Part shown: one piece after another, positions 16,267 to 24,557 of the stretch | How the letters are laid out: each line of letters opens with the position of its first letter | Position numbering within the stretch: position 1 is the first letter of the stretch | NCBI GenBank assembly: GCA_035535975.1 | Contig: DATLPC010000133.1 | Coordinates: 1 to 64,000, forward strand | Direction of reading: 5' to 3' | Origin: JAQBQB01 sp035535975 | GTDB lineage: Bacteria > Gemmatimonadota > Gemmatimonadetes > Gemmatimonadales > Gemmatimonadaceae | DNA: 64,000 nucleotides | The notes under the pieces: model-generated | What the model saw: only the letters and a program-made list of their open reading frames with translations | Databases searched by the model: none | What the model was told of the DNA's origin: nothing | Translations under genes and position numbers: made by a program

Positions 16267-17409
16267 GTGGACCGACGCCATTTCCTCAGGACCACCAGCC
16301 TCGCCACCGCCAGCCTTGCCGTCGGCGGTTGCGCTCCGGTTTTCGGGCGGACGAATCCGTCGCCGAGGCGGCGCGTCAGCCTCGTTCCCGTGAACGTCTC
16401 GCGCGACCGGATCATTCGTACGACCGTTGGGTTGCGGCCACATCGCGACTCCGGCTTCGTCGTCCGCGCCGACAAGCTCGATGAGAAGTTACTCATTCAT
16501 AACTACGGCCACGGCGGCGCCGGGTATTCGCTGTCGTGGGGCACGGCGTTCCTCGCCACCGAGTGCGCATTGGCGGCCACCGAACGACGCGCGGCCGTCG
16601 TCGGCTGTGGGATTGTCGGCCTCACGACCGCGCGCCAACTGCAACGGCACGGCTTCGACGTCACCATCTACGCGATGGCGCTCCCTCCGGACACGACCTC
16701 CAACATGGCGTGGGCCGCGTTCACGCCCGTCTCCGGACTGATCGCCAACGATCGCCGAACGCCGCAATGGGACGATCAGTTCCGCCGCGCCGCGGTCATC
16801 GCCTATCGCGAGCACCAGCTCCTCGTCGGCACCGGCCACGGCGTTTCGTGGATCGACGAATACTCGCCGATCAACTCGAGCACGAGTGGCGGCGGCGCCG
16901 TGCTCGGCGCTGGAGAGGTCAGCGGACCGCCGCTGATTCCCGATTCGATCGGCATGGGCCGAACGACGCTCGGCCCCGGCGAGCATCCGTTCGCCACGCC
17001 GTACGCGTCCGTTCTCCCGGTTCTCCGCTTCGAGCCATCGATCTATCTGGAAGCGCTGATGCGAGACGTCATCGCCTTCGGCGGTCGCATCGTCGTTCGC
17101 AAATTCGACACGCCGCGCGATCTCGCCGCGCTCGCCGAGCCCGTGGTCGTCAACTGCACGGGCCTCGGCTCGGCCACGCTGTTCGACGACCGCGAGCTGA
17201 TTCCGGTCAAGGGCCAGCTCGTCGTGCTTGTCCCGCAGTCCGAAGTGACTTACACCGCGGCCGGCATGATGCCGCGCAACGACGGCATCGTCCTCGGCCA
17301 CGTGAGCCAGCGCGGCAACTCATCGCTCGAGATCGACGAGGCCGCGCGCGACCGGGTCCTCAACAACGCGATCGCGTTTTTCGGCGCGATGAAGCGGAAT
17401 TTCGCCTAG
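16267..17409 (+). CDS. Exported FAD-dependent D-amino-acid-oxidase-like protein with circularly permuted motif order
   Basis: 380 residues from a GTG start. The N-terminus is a Tat-type signal (DRRHFLRTTSLA) that also ends in a possible lipobox GGC (Cys22). Residues ~46-105 then carry the piece that is C-terminal in D-amino-acid oxidases: RIIRTTVGLRP (the Arg fits the substrate carboxylate ligand) and IHNYGHGGAGYSLSWG. Only after this comes the FAD-binding start, AAVVGCGIVGL (residues 109-119), followed by the rest of the oxidase, VVNCTGLGS and the final strand GIVLGHVSQRGN. The family normally begins with the dinucleotide motif and ends with HNYGHGG. Predicted to oxidise D-amino acids in the periplasm. 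The stop shares CTAG with the convergent kinase gene. Confidence 0.88.
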   Translation: MDRRHFLRTTSLATASLAVGGCAPVFGRTNPSPRRRVSLVPVNVSRDRIIRTTVGLRPHRDSGFVVRADKLDEKLLIHNYGHGGAGYSLSWGTAFLATECALAATERRAAVVGCGIVGLTTARQLQRHGFDVTIYAMALPPDTTSNMAWAAFTPVSGLIANDRRTPQWDDQFRRAAVIAYREHQLLVGTGHGVSWIDEYSPINSSTSGGGAVLGAGEVSGPPLIPDSIGMGRTTLGPGEHPFATPYASVLPVLRFEPSIYLEALMRDVIAFGGRIVVRKFDTPRDLAALAEPVVVNCTGLGSATLFDDRELIPVKGQLVVLVPQSEVTYTAAGMMPRNDGIVLGHVSQRGNSSLEIDEAARDRVLNNAIAFFGAMKRNFA

Positions 17410-19613
17410 GCGAGATTGATCTTCGCGAGCAGCGCTTGGAAGCGGGGATGCGACCGTAGGGGCGCGAATAGAAACGATCCCTTGATCCCGTAGACGGACC
17501 CCGCGCGCTCGGCGTAGGCGCGCTCGAGCAGATCGATCGCCCGATCCGCGTCCCCGAGCCCGGTGTAGACGTACGCGAGGTGGTATGGTGAGACGTAGCG
17601 TTGCGTCGCTTTCTCTTCCAAAACACGCAATGCCTCGCGCGCGCGAGTCGTGTCGCCGGTGATAGCGTACGCCTGGCCGAGCTGTGCCAGGTACATTGTG
17701 CTGTCCGGGTTGGCCGCAACCGCGCGCTCGAGACTCGCCAGACCTTCGTCGATGCGTCCGAGCTTGATCAGTGCCCAACCGAGCGTCGAGTTCGATCGTC
17801 CATGCTGCGGATCGAACGAAACGGCGTGCTTCGCCGACTCGAGCGCTTCTTCGTATCGACCGGCACGAACCAATGTCGACGCGACGTCGCTCCGGTGCAT
17901 CAGCGGATCCAGCTCCTCGGCGCGTTTCACGAGCGCGAGCGCCTCATCCCAGCGCTCCATCGAGCCGCAAAGCCAGCCGTAGTGGTCGTAAATATCCGCC
18001 GACCCCGGACTCAGCTCGAGAGCCAGCTTGAACTCAGATTCAGCCCGCACCCAATCAAAGTCGTGGGTGAAACTGAGGAGCCCGAGCATGGAATGGGCTT
18101 CACCGAGCTCGGGGTCGATCCTCAGGGCCGTCTCGACAGCCTCGCGAGCGCGGCGGTGCGCCTCCTCGGGGCGGATCTCGTTCACGTCCTGCCCCACCGC
18201 CATCTCGGCGTAGGCCATCCCGATGCCGACGTACGCCAACGCGTATTCAGGATCTACCGAGATCGCCTGATTGAAGTAGGAGAGCCCTTTCTTGATGCCG
18301 TCGTTCGTGTACCGTCCGTACCAGAACCGCCCCTGCAGGTAGGCCTGGTAGGCCTGCAAGCTGTCCGTGGGCTCGCGGTGAATTCGGCGCCGCTCGGCCG
18401 GCGACAGCTCGGCTTCGAGCGCCGCCGCAATCTCGAGCGCGACGTCGGTCTGGATCGCGAAAATGTCGGTGAGGTTGCGGTCGTAGGTCTCCGACCAGAG
18501 CGGCTGGTCGTCGGCGACGTCGACGAGTTGCGCGACGATGCGCACCTGGTTGCCGGCGCGGCGCACGCTGCCATCCAACAGCGTTCCGACGCCCAGCGTC
18601 GCCGCGATTTCCTGTAGTGACGGCTCGCGACGCTTGTAGCGCATCACCGACGCCCGCGAGATCACCTTCAACGACCGAATCTTCGACAGCTGCGCGATCA
18701 CGTCCTCGGTTATTCCATCGGCGAAGAATTCGTTCTCGCTGTCGGAGCTCAGGTTGAGAAACGGCAATACGGCGACCGACGGCGTGGGCGCCTCGCGTTC
18801 GAGGTGGCGCGCGAGCGCTTCGGCAAACGCGCCGCAGGTCTGGTAGCGATCGGCGGGATTCCGCGCCAGCGCCTTGCGGATGGCGAGCTCGATCCGCTCC
18901 GGAACATTCGGCCGATAGCGGCGGATCAACGGCGCGGTATCCGTGAACCGCCTGGCGATCACCGCTTGCGCATTGGGGCCGGTGAACGGCGGCGCACCGG
19001 TCAGCATCTCGAACAACACGCAGGCGAGACTGTACACGTCACTCCGCGCATCGAGATCCACGTCACCCGATGCCTGCTCGGGACTCATGTAGTGGGGCGT
19101 GCCGAGGGTATGCCCGACGATGGTGAGCCGATCGTCGAGCGACGAGCTGCGCGTCAGCGCGATCCCGAAGTCGGTGACCATCGGGATGCCTTCGTGGAGG
19201 AGAATGTTCTCCGGTTTGATGTCGCGGTGCACGAGCTGGCGTGCGTGCGCGTAGTCGAGCGCCGAAGCCGTTTGGCGAGTGATCTCCACCGCGTCGTCCA
19301 CCGAGAGCTGCTTCTCACGCTCGATCTTCTGCCGGAGGGATTCCCCCTGGATGTACGGCATGACGTAAAACAGACTGCCGTCGGTCTCGCCGGAGTCGTA
19401 CAGCGACACGATGTGTGGATGACTCAGGTGCGCGGCGACCTCGATCTCGCGCGAGAAACGGCCCGGCCCGATCGCCGCGACGAGCTCGGGGTGCAGAATC
19501 TTGATCGCCACGGTGCGGTCGTAGCGGCGGTCGTTCGCCAAATAGACGGTCGCCATGCCGCCGCGCGCGATCTCTCGTTCGATGACGTAACGATCCGCTA
19601 AAACTCTGCTCAT
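17406..19613 (-). CDS. Serine/threonine protein kinase with TolB/FlgO-like and TPR regions, no membrane segment
   Basis: 735 residues. The kinase domain (~9-270) is complete: glycine loop EIARGGMATVY, Lys38 in AIKIL, HRDIKPEN, DFG (in VTDFGIA) and MSPEQASG. It is followed by a TolB/FlgO-like segment (~280-400) with PSVAVLPFLNLS, FFADGITEDVIAQL and WSETYDRNLTDIF, and then by about eight TPR units (~420-730). Unlike the two other kinases in this window it has no predicted transmembrane helix between kinase and TPR parts, so it may be cytosolic. Targets are unknown. It stands alone with no sigma factor next to it. Confidence 0.92.
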   Translation of the reverse strand: MSRVLADRYVIEREIARGGMATVYLANDRRYDRTVAIKILHPELVAAIGPGRFSREIEVAAHLSHPHIVSLYDSGETDGSLFYVMPYIQGESLRQKIEREKQLSVDDAVEITRQTASALDYAHARQLVHRDIKPENILLHEGIPMVTDFGIALTRSSSLDDRLTIVGHTLGTPHYMSPEQASGDVDLDARSDVYSLACVLFEMLTGAPPFTGPNAQAVIARRFTDTAPLIRRYRPNVPERIELAIRKALARNPADRYQTCGAFAEALARHLEREAPTPSVAVLPFLNLSSDSENEFFADGITEDVIAQLSKIRSLKVISRASVMRYKRREPSLQEIAATLGVGTLLDGSVRRAGNQVRIVAQLVDVADDQPLWSETYDRNLTDIFAIQTDVALEIAAALEAELSPAERRRIHREPTDSLQAYQAYLQGRFWYGRYTNDGIKKGLSYFNQAISVDPEYALAYVGIGMAYAEMAVGQDVNEIRPEEAHRRAREAVETALRIDPELGEAHSMLGLLSFTHDFDWVRAESEFKLALELSPGSADIYDHYGWLCGSMERWDEALALVKRAEELDPLMHRSDVASTLVRAGRYEEALESAKHAVSFDPQHGRSNSTLGWALIKLGRIDEGLASLERAVAANPDSTMYLAQLGQAYAITGDTTRAREALRVLEEKATQRYVSPYHLAYVYTGLGDADRAIDLLERAYAERAGSVYGIKGSFLFAPLRSHPRFQALLAKINLA

Positions 19614-19680
19614 CCGACTTCCGGCCTCGGTGTTCGGAGCCTAATTTCTTCGCGCCTTCAACCCGTCGATTCTCAGAGTG

Positions 19681-22557
19681 ATGTTACGTCATCGAATCAT
19701 CGGGCGCACCCCGATTCTTGCGGCGAGCGCCCTTGTTCTTGCCTGCTCCACCAGCATCGATCAGCCGACGAATCCGCGCCTCGGCCCGAAAGGGCCCAGC
19801 CAAGACGTGACTCCAGGGGCGCCGCAGTTGGTGATTGTAGAGGTGATGGCCGATCCTAGTAAGGTCGCGGACGCCGCCGGCGAGTACATCAAGCTCTACA
19901 ACCCCGGGCCGGTGGACGTGAACCTCCAGAACTACAAGGTTCTGTCGGCCTCCGGGACGACCGTGTACACCGGGAGCACGACGGTGGAATCGCACACGAT
20001 CGTCTCTTCGGTACCCCTGCCGGTCGGCGCCTGTGTGGTGCTCGGCAACAATATCGCCTCGGGATCGAATGGCGGTATCACGACCGAAGCCTACTCGTAC
20101 GGCACGTCGATCACCCTCGGCAACAACAACACCGACTGGGTCGAGATCAAGACCGCGACCGGCGTGCTCCTCGACTCGGTCGCTTACTCGGCGAGCACGG
20201 TCAACCTCGGTGTGAGCCCGGCGACGCGCACGATCACGTCGTCGTTCACTCCGCAGACGGGCATCGCCCGGCTCGTCGTCGACCCCAGTATCGACCACAC
20301 CGTGATGGCCGGCGCGAACTGGGTCAGCGCGACCACGACCTTCGGTCTGGGCGACAAGGGAACCCCGAACGACTGCCAGTACACTTGGCGGTCAGGCGGT
20401 TCGACCGCTGGGCCATTGGACCACGTCGTCATTTCGGGTGGCACGACGGTGACCGCCGGGGCGACGTTGGCACTCACCGCAACGCCGCAGGACGCCGCGA
20501 ACAAGCCGATCGCGACCGCTACCGTGACGTGGTCGTCGGACAACACCGCCGTCGCGACGGTCGACAACTCTGGTGTGGTCACCGGCGTCGCGGCAAACGC
20601 GCAGTCTGTGAAGATCACCGCGACCGCGAGCGACAATGGGATTACGAAGAGCGCGTCGCAGCAAGTGACCGTGACGACTCCGGAGATTCATTGGATCGAC
20701 GTCAGCTCTTCGTCGTCGAGTTTCCCGCCCGGCTTCCAGACGCAGCTCTTCGCTACGGCGCGCGTCGCCTCGGGCGGTACGATCGTCAACGCCAATTTCA
20801 CTTTCGAAGCGCTCGATCCGACGATCGCGACCGTCGCGCTCGTACAAAACACGGGGATCATCACCGGTGTCTCGGCGTCAGCCACAAAGCCGCGCATCAA
20901 GATCACAGCGGTGCCGGTCGGCGGCGGAACGCCCTACGAGTTCACAACCAGTCCGGTCACGATCGAAACGCCGGTCGTCTCTCCGCCGACGACGTACGCG
21001 AACAACATCGAGTTCGGCTTTCCGAGCGCGGCGACGCCGCTCAATCTCAACGACCTGCTCATCGCTCGTCCGCAATACACGCTCTCGTACAACGCTTCGC
21101 GCGGTACGCCGAATTGGGTGTCCTACGAGCTCGACTCACGCCAGATCGTAAGTGGACAGGACCGCTGCAACTGCTTCACCGCCGACCCGCTCCTCCCCGT
21201 GAACAAGCAGATCCTGACGTCGGATTACACCAACGGCGGCTTCGATCGCGGGCACATGACTCGCTCGGCGGATCGCACAACGGCAAACGTCGACAACGCA
21301 TCCACCTTCTATCTCACCAACATCGTTCCGCAGCAGGCCGATCTGAATCAGGGCGTCTGGGCGCAATTCGAGAACGCGCTCGCCGACTCGGCGACCAAAG
21401 GCGGCCGCGCCGTCTACGTCATCACCGGGCCGATCTACACGCCGTCGCATCCGCTGACGTTCCTGAAGAACGAAGGCAAAGTCGCCGTCCCGGATTCGAC
21501 GTGGAAGATCGCGCTCATCGGACCGCGCAATGGCGTCCCGTTCACCCTCGGGTCCGTTCAGAGCTGGGACGATCTCGCCGGACTCACCGTGCTTGCCGTC
21601 AACATGCCGAACGTCGCCGGCGTGCGAAGTGTTCCGTGGCAGACGTACCTGACGACGGTCGATCACATCGAGCTTTCGACGGGGCTGGACGTGCTGTCGC
21701 TGCTACCCCTCGCCTTCCAAACTGCGGTCGAGGCGGGAGACCATCCGCCTACTGCAAGCTTCACGTTGAACGGCGCGCAAACCGAAGGCAGCTCGCTCGG
21801 GCTCGACGCATCGGCGAGCTCGGATCCGGATATCGGACACCCCGAGATCGGCCGAGCCGAGGCACTCAGCTACACATGGAATTTTGGGGACGGCACGAAC
21901 GCCTCCGGCAAGACCACAACGAAGACGTACGCGAACAACGGGACCTTCACGATGACGCTGACCGTGACTGACGTCTTCGGCTGGCAGAAGACGAGCTCGC
22001 GCCTCGTCACGATCGGCAACGTCGCCCCGCAAATCGCCCCGTTCAACGGCGCGACGATCCTCCAGGGCGAGACCTACACCTCCGGCGGCAGCTTCACCGA
22101 TCCCGGCGCCGACGCGTGGATCGCCTCGGTCAACTACGGTGACGGCACCGGCAACCAACCACTCGCGTTGACGGGCAAGACGTTCTCGCTCTCACACACG
22201 TTCGCCGCCGCCGGCACCTTCACAGTAGCCGTAACGGTCACCGACGGGGATGCGCTCGCAACGCGCGGCGCGACGGTCGTCGTTGAATCGGCGTCACAGG
22301 GTATCGGCCATCTCGACGAGAGCATCCAGGGGCTCGGTGACGCGCTGAACGGCGGCCAGGTGAACTCGCTCCGATCGAAGCTCAAGAACGCGTCGTCGCA
22401 ACTCGACAAGGGAAATTCCGGAGCGGCCGCCAACACGCTCGACGCGTTCGCGAACGAGATTCAGGCCACGATCAACTCCGGCCGACTGAGCGACGCGGAC
22501 GGCTCGGCAATTCTTGCCTACGTTCGACGTGTGATTGGGAGCATCAAGGCCGGCTGA
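19681..22557 (+). CDS. Modular surface lipoprotein with LTD, Ig-like, DNA/RNA non-specific endonuclease, PKD and FIMAH-like domains
   Basis: 958 residues (a GTG directly before the ATG would add one). The signal peptide ends in LVLACS (lipobox). Domain order: lamin-tail domain (~50-230, EVMADPSKVADAAGEYIKLY), bacterial Ig-like domain (~245-335, VTWSSDNTAVATVDNSG), a second Ig-like region, then a DNA/RNA non-specific endonuclease domain (~440-680) with the catalytic motif FDRGHMTRSADR (His525) and NIVPQ. Two PKD-like domains follow (~690-870, YTWNFGDG and VNYGDGTG) and a helical C-terminus (~875-955) resembling FIMAH. It should degrade extracellular nucleic acid at the cell surface, for nutrition or biofilm remodelling. 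Divergent from the kinase at 17406. Confidence 0.9.
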   Translation: MLRHRIIGRTPILAASALVLACSTSIDQPTNPRLGPKGPSQDVTPGAPQLVIVEVMADPSKVADAAGEYIKLYNPGPVDVNLQNYKVLSASGTTVYTGSTTVESHTIVSSVPLPVGACVVLGNNIASGSNGGITTEAYSYGTSITLGNNNTDWVEIKTATGVLLDSVAYSASTVNLGVSPATRTITSSFTPQTGIARLVVDPSIDHTVMAGANWVSATTTFGLGDKGTPNDCQYTWRSGGSTAGPLDHVVISGGTTVTAGATLALTATPQDAANKPIATATVTWSSDNTAVATVDNSGVVTGVAANAQSVKITATASDNGITKSASQQVTVTTPEIHWIDVSSSSSSFPPGFQTQLFATARVASGGTIVNANFTFEALDPTIATVALVQNTGIITGVSASATKPRIKITAVPVGGGTPYEFTTSPVTIETPVVSPPTTYANNIEFGFPSAATPLNLNDLLIARPQYTLSYNASRGTPNWVSYELDSRQIVSGQDRCNCFTADPLLPVNKQILTSDYTNGGFDRGHMTRSADRTTANVDNASTFYLTNIVPQQADLNQGVWAQFENALADSATKGGRAVYVITGPIYTPSHPLTFLKNEGKVAVPDSTWKIALIGPRNGVPFTLGSVQSWDDLAGLTVLAVNMPNVAGVRSVPWQTYLTTVDHIELSTGLDVLSLLPLAFQTAVEAGDHPPTASFTLNGAQTEGSSLGLDASASSDPDIGHPEIGRAEALSYTWNFGDGTNASGKTTTKTYANNGTFTMTLTVTDVFGWQKTSSRLVTIGNVAPQIAPFNGATILQGETYTSGGSFTDPGADAWIASVNYGDGTGNQPLALTGKTFSLSHTFAAAGTFTVAVTVTDGDALATRGATVVVESASQGIGHLDESIQGLGDALNGGQVNSLRSKLKNASSQLDKGNSGAAANTLDAFANEIQATINSGRLSDADGSAILAYVRRVIGSIKAG

Positions 22558-22681
22558 GCGCCGGCAGACGCAAAAACTGACGGGAGTTCGCGCCGGACTG
22601 CGCAATGCATGTCGGGGTTTTTCGGGGAAAAGCCTATGTCTGCTATAAGGCTCAACCCTTGTTCGGAGTCCACGGCGACGA

Positions 22682-24550
22682 ATGCCTGCAGCTCGACATG
22701 TCTGTCTTCCTCTGGTTGTCGCGCTGCTGGCTCACGCCCGAATGGACGCGTGGGCGCAGACCGCGTCCTGCCAGGACAACCCCGGTCACACCATCACGAC
22801 GTGCCGCATCGATAAGCCGATCGTCACGCAGCGCGCCTTTCAGTATCGCGGCATTCGATTCCGGCCCGGTGACGTGGTCACCATCGAGGCGGGCGGTTGC
22901 GTCGCGACGGCGAACGCCGCCGACAGTTGGTACCGATACGTCGATCCGACCGGCCGGAATGCGAATCGTTTTTTTCACGGATTGATAGGCATTCCCGGCC
23001 ACCCCCCGGGCGGTGGTTTGGTTCGCATCCAAACCCTTGTGGGGCGCCCTCTCACCATCCCAACGCCCCTACCGCCCGGCAACTCTTTCCTCTCGCTCGG
23101 CTACGAGGACAGCGACTACCGCGACAACGGCTACTCCAACCACAACAACGGACCGGGCGATCAGTGCCGCCTCGATCGCGACGGCGGCCCGGCGTGGGTG
23201 TCGCTCACGATCAGGCATGGCGAAGAACAGCCGCTCGACCGCGCGCCGCTCGATCTCGTGGCGACGGAACTCGACGCGAACGGCGCCTTGATCAACCCAC
23301 GCTTCGCCTGGGAAACGCGACATGATGATCATCCCAACGCGTCGGTGCTCTGTGCCGGATTTCCCTACCAATCGCGTTCCGACGAGTCGCGAGGCGTCTT
23401 TCTCGGCAATCCGCCATGCACCACTGACCTGACAGGCGTCGATGTGGCCTCAGGCTTCAACGCGGTCCTTTGCCGGGCAAGCGGGCCGCCGGACAAGCTT
23501 CACGGTCATGTGAACTGGAATCCAGCCACCGTCACCGGACGCGTCACGTGGTCCGGCCACAGCGATTGGATTCAGAAGGGTGACGACGACTACAGCTTTC
23601 GCCTCTTTCCCGCCAACGGGGGAATGCTGACGTCCAGTTATTCAAGCGCGATCGACGTCGAGTTCGACGCGGACGAGACGATCGACCACTTCGGCTCGGA
23701 GTGGTGGCGGAGCTTTCACGACGCCGTCGAACGGGAGGATGGTACCGTCGCCGAGAATGGCGCCGCTTCGCAGATGGTCGACGATCATGAAGCGGTCGTC
23801 ATCGGACTCGCCGGCATCTCGGCCGAGCACGAATCCTCATCACAGCTTCATCCGGTGTACGCGATGGCGCTGCATCTCTCCGGCGACGCCGCGAACGACC
23901 GATGGGCCTTTTTCGCACGGAACTGGGGCAACCAGGGTTTCTGCAGCCGGAATCAACATTACTGGGATATCTCGCCGCTTTCCGTCTTCATCCCCGGGCC
24001 CGACGGGGCAACGGACTTTGCGCTCGTCGACCAGGAGGTGAAGGCCAATCGGGATTTTGGAATTCGCGCCAGCTTCGTGAATGGCGGCGTTCTCCTCAGC
24101 TTCGACCTCGGAGCTCCCGAATCGCGCGCCATCGCCGACGGACTCGTGCGAATTCGGTGGACGGTCCCGCCCATGCCGCGCGGTGCCGCGGTCGCGATGG
24201 GTCGTCGCGCCTCATCGACCTTCGGTCCATCTATCCGCGCGAGGCTGGCGACGAGTCACGTCAGCGCCGGCCGCGCCGAAGATCTCACGCTCACGGCTGG
24301 GCTCAGCGCGGATCGCGTCGCTCAAATCCGCCGACAACTCACGCCGCCGCCGGCAGTTCGAAACTCCCGCTCGATACGGATCGCTCGCGCCCCCGCGACC
24401 GCGCCTCCTCCTCGCACACGCGCTCCGATTCGCGCGGTGCTCGACTCGGCCAAGCTCGAGAAGGAGAATCGTCGGGCGAACGCCGTCTGCGCCGCGCAGC
24501 GCGCCAATCTTCCGAGCCTCACCGCCGCGTGCGCCGAAGCTCGCCGCTGA
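22682..24550 (+). CDS. Large secreted protein of unknown function
   Basis: 622 residues with a signal peptide ending near DAWAQ (residue 26). The first part of the mature protein (~45-130) has GIRFRPGDVVTIEAGGCV, DSWYRYVDPTG and HGLIGIPG, reminiscent of PA-IL-like galactose-binding domains. The middle holds NGPGDQCRLD, SLTIRHG and WSGHSDWIQKGDDDYSFRL, and the end is Arg/Pro-rich with an Ala/Arg helix. Asp/Gly-rich loops suggest calcium binding. I cannot assign an activity. It follows the surface nuclease gene on the same strand by 124 bases and may be co-expressed. The stop is 7 bases from that of the convergent kinase gene. Confidence 0.75.
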   Translation: MPAARHVCLPLVVALLAHARMDAWAQTASCQDNPGHTITTCRIDKPIVTQRAFQYRGIRFRPGDVVTIEAGGCVATANAADSWYRYVDPTGRNANRFFHGLIGIPGHPPGGGLVRIQTLVGRPLTIPTPLPPGNSFLSLGYEDSDYRDNGYSNHNNGPGDQCRLDRDGGPAWVSLTIRHGEEQPLDRAPLDLVATELDANGALINPRFAWETRHDDHPNASVLCAGFPYQSRSDESRGVFLGNPPCTTDLTGVDVASGFNAVLCRASGPPDKLHGHVNWNPATVTGRVTWSGHSDWIQKGDDDYSFRLFPANGGMLTSSYSSAIDVEFDADETIDHFGSEWWRSFHDAVEREDGTVAENGAASQMVDDHEAVVIGLAGISAEHESSSQLHPVYAMALHLSGDAANDRWAFFARNWGNQGFCSRNQHYWDISPLSVFIPGPDGATDFALVDQEVKANRDFGIRASFVNGGVLLSFDLGAPESRAIADGLVRIRWTVPPMPRGAAVAMGRRASSTFGPSIRARLATSHVSAGRAEDLTLTAGLSADRVAQIRRQLTPPPAVRNSRSIRIARAPATAPPPRTRAPIRAVLDSAKLEKENRRANAVCAAQRANLPSLTAACAEARR

Positions 24551-24557
24551 GCTTCCG

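Noticed and set aside
20385..21971. 528-codon open frame within the surface nuclease gene
   Set aside because: Same strand, other frame; the product is Arg/His-rich and of low complexity, while the nuclease frame has clear domains.
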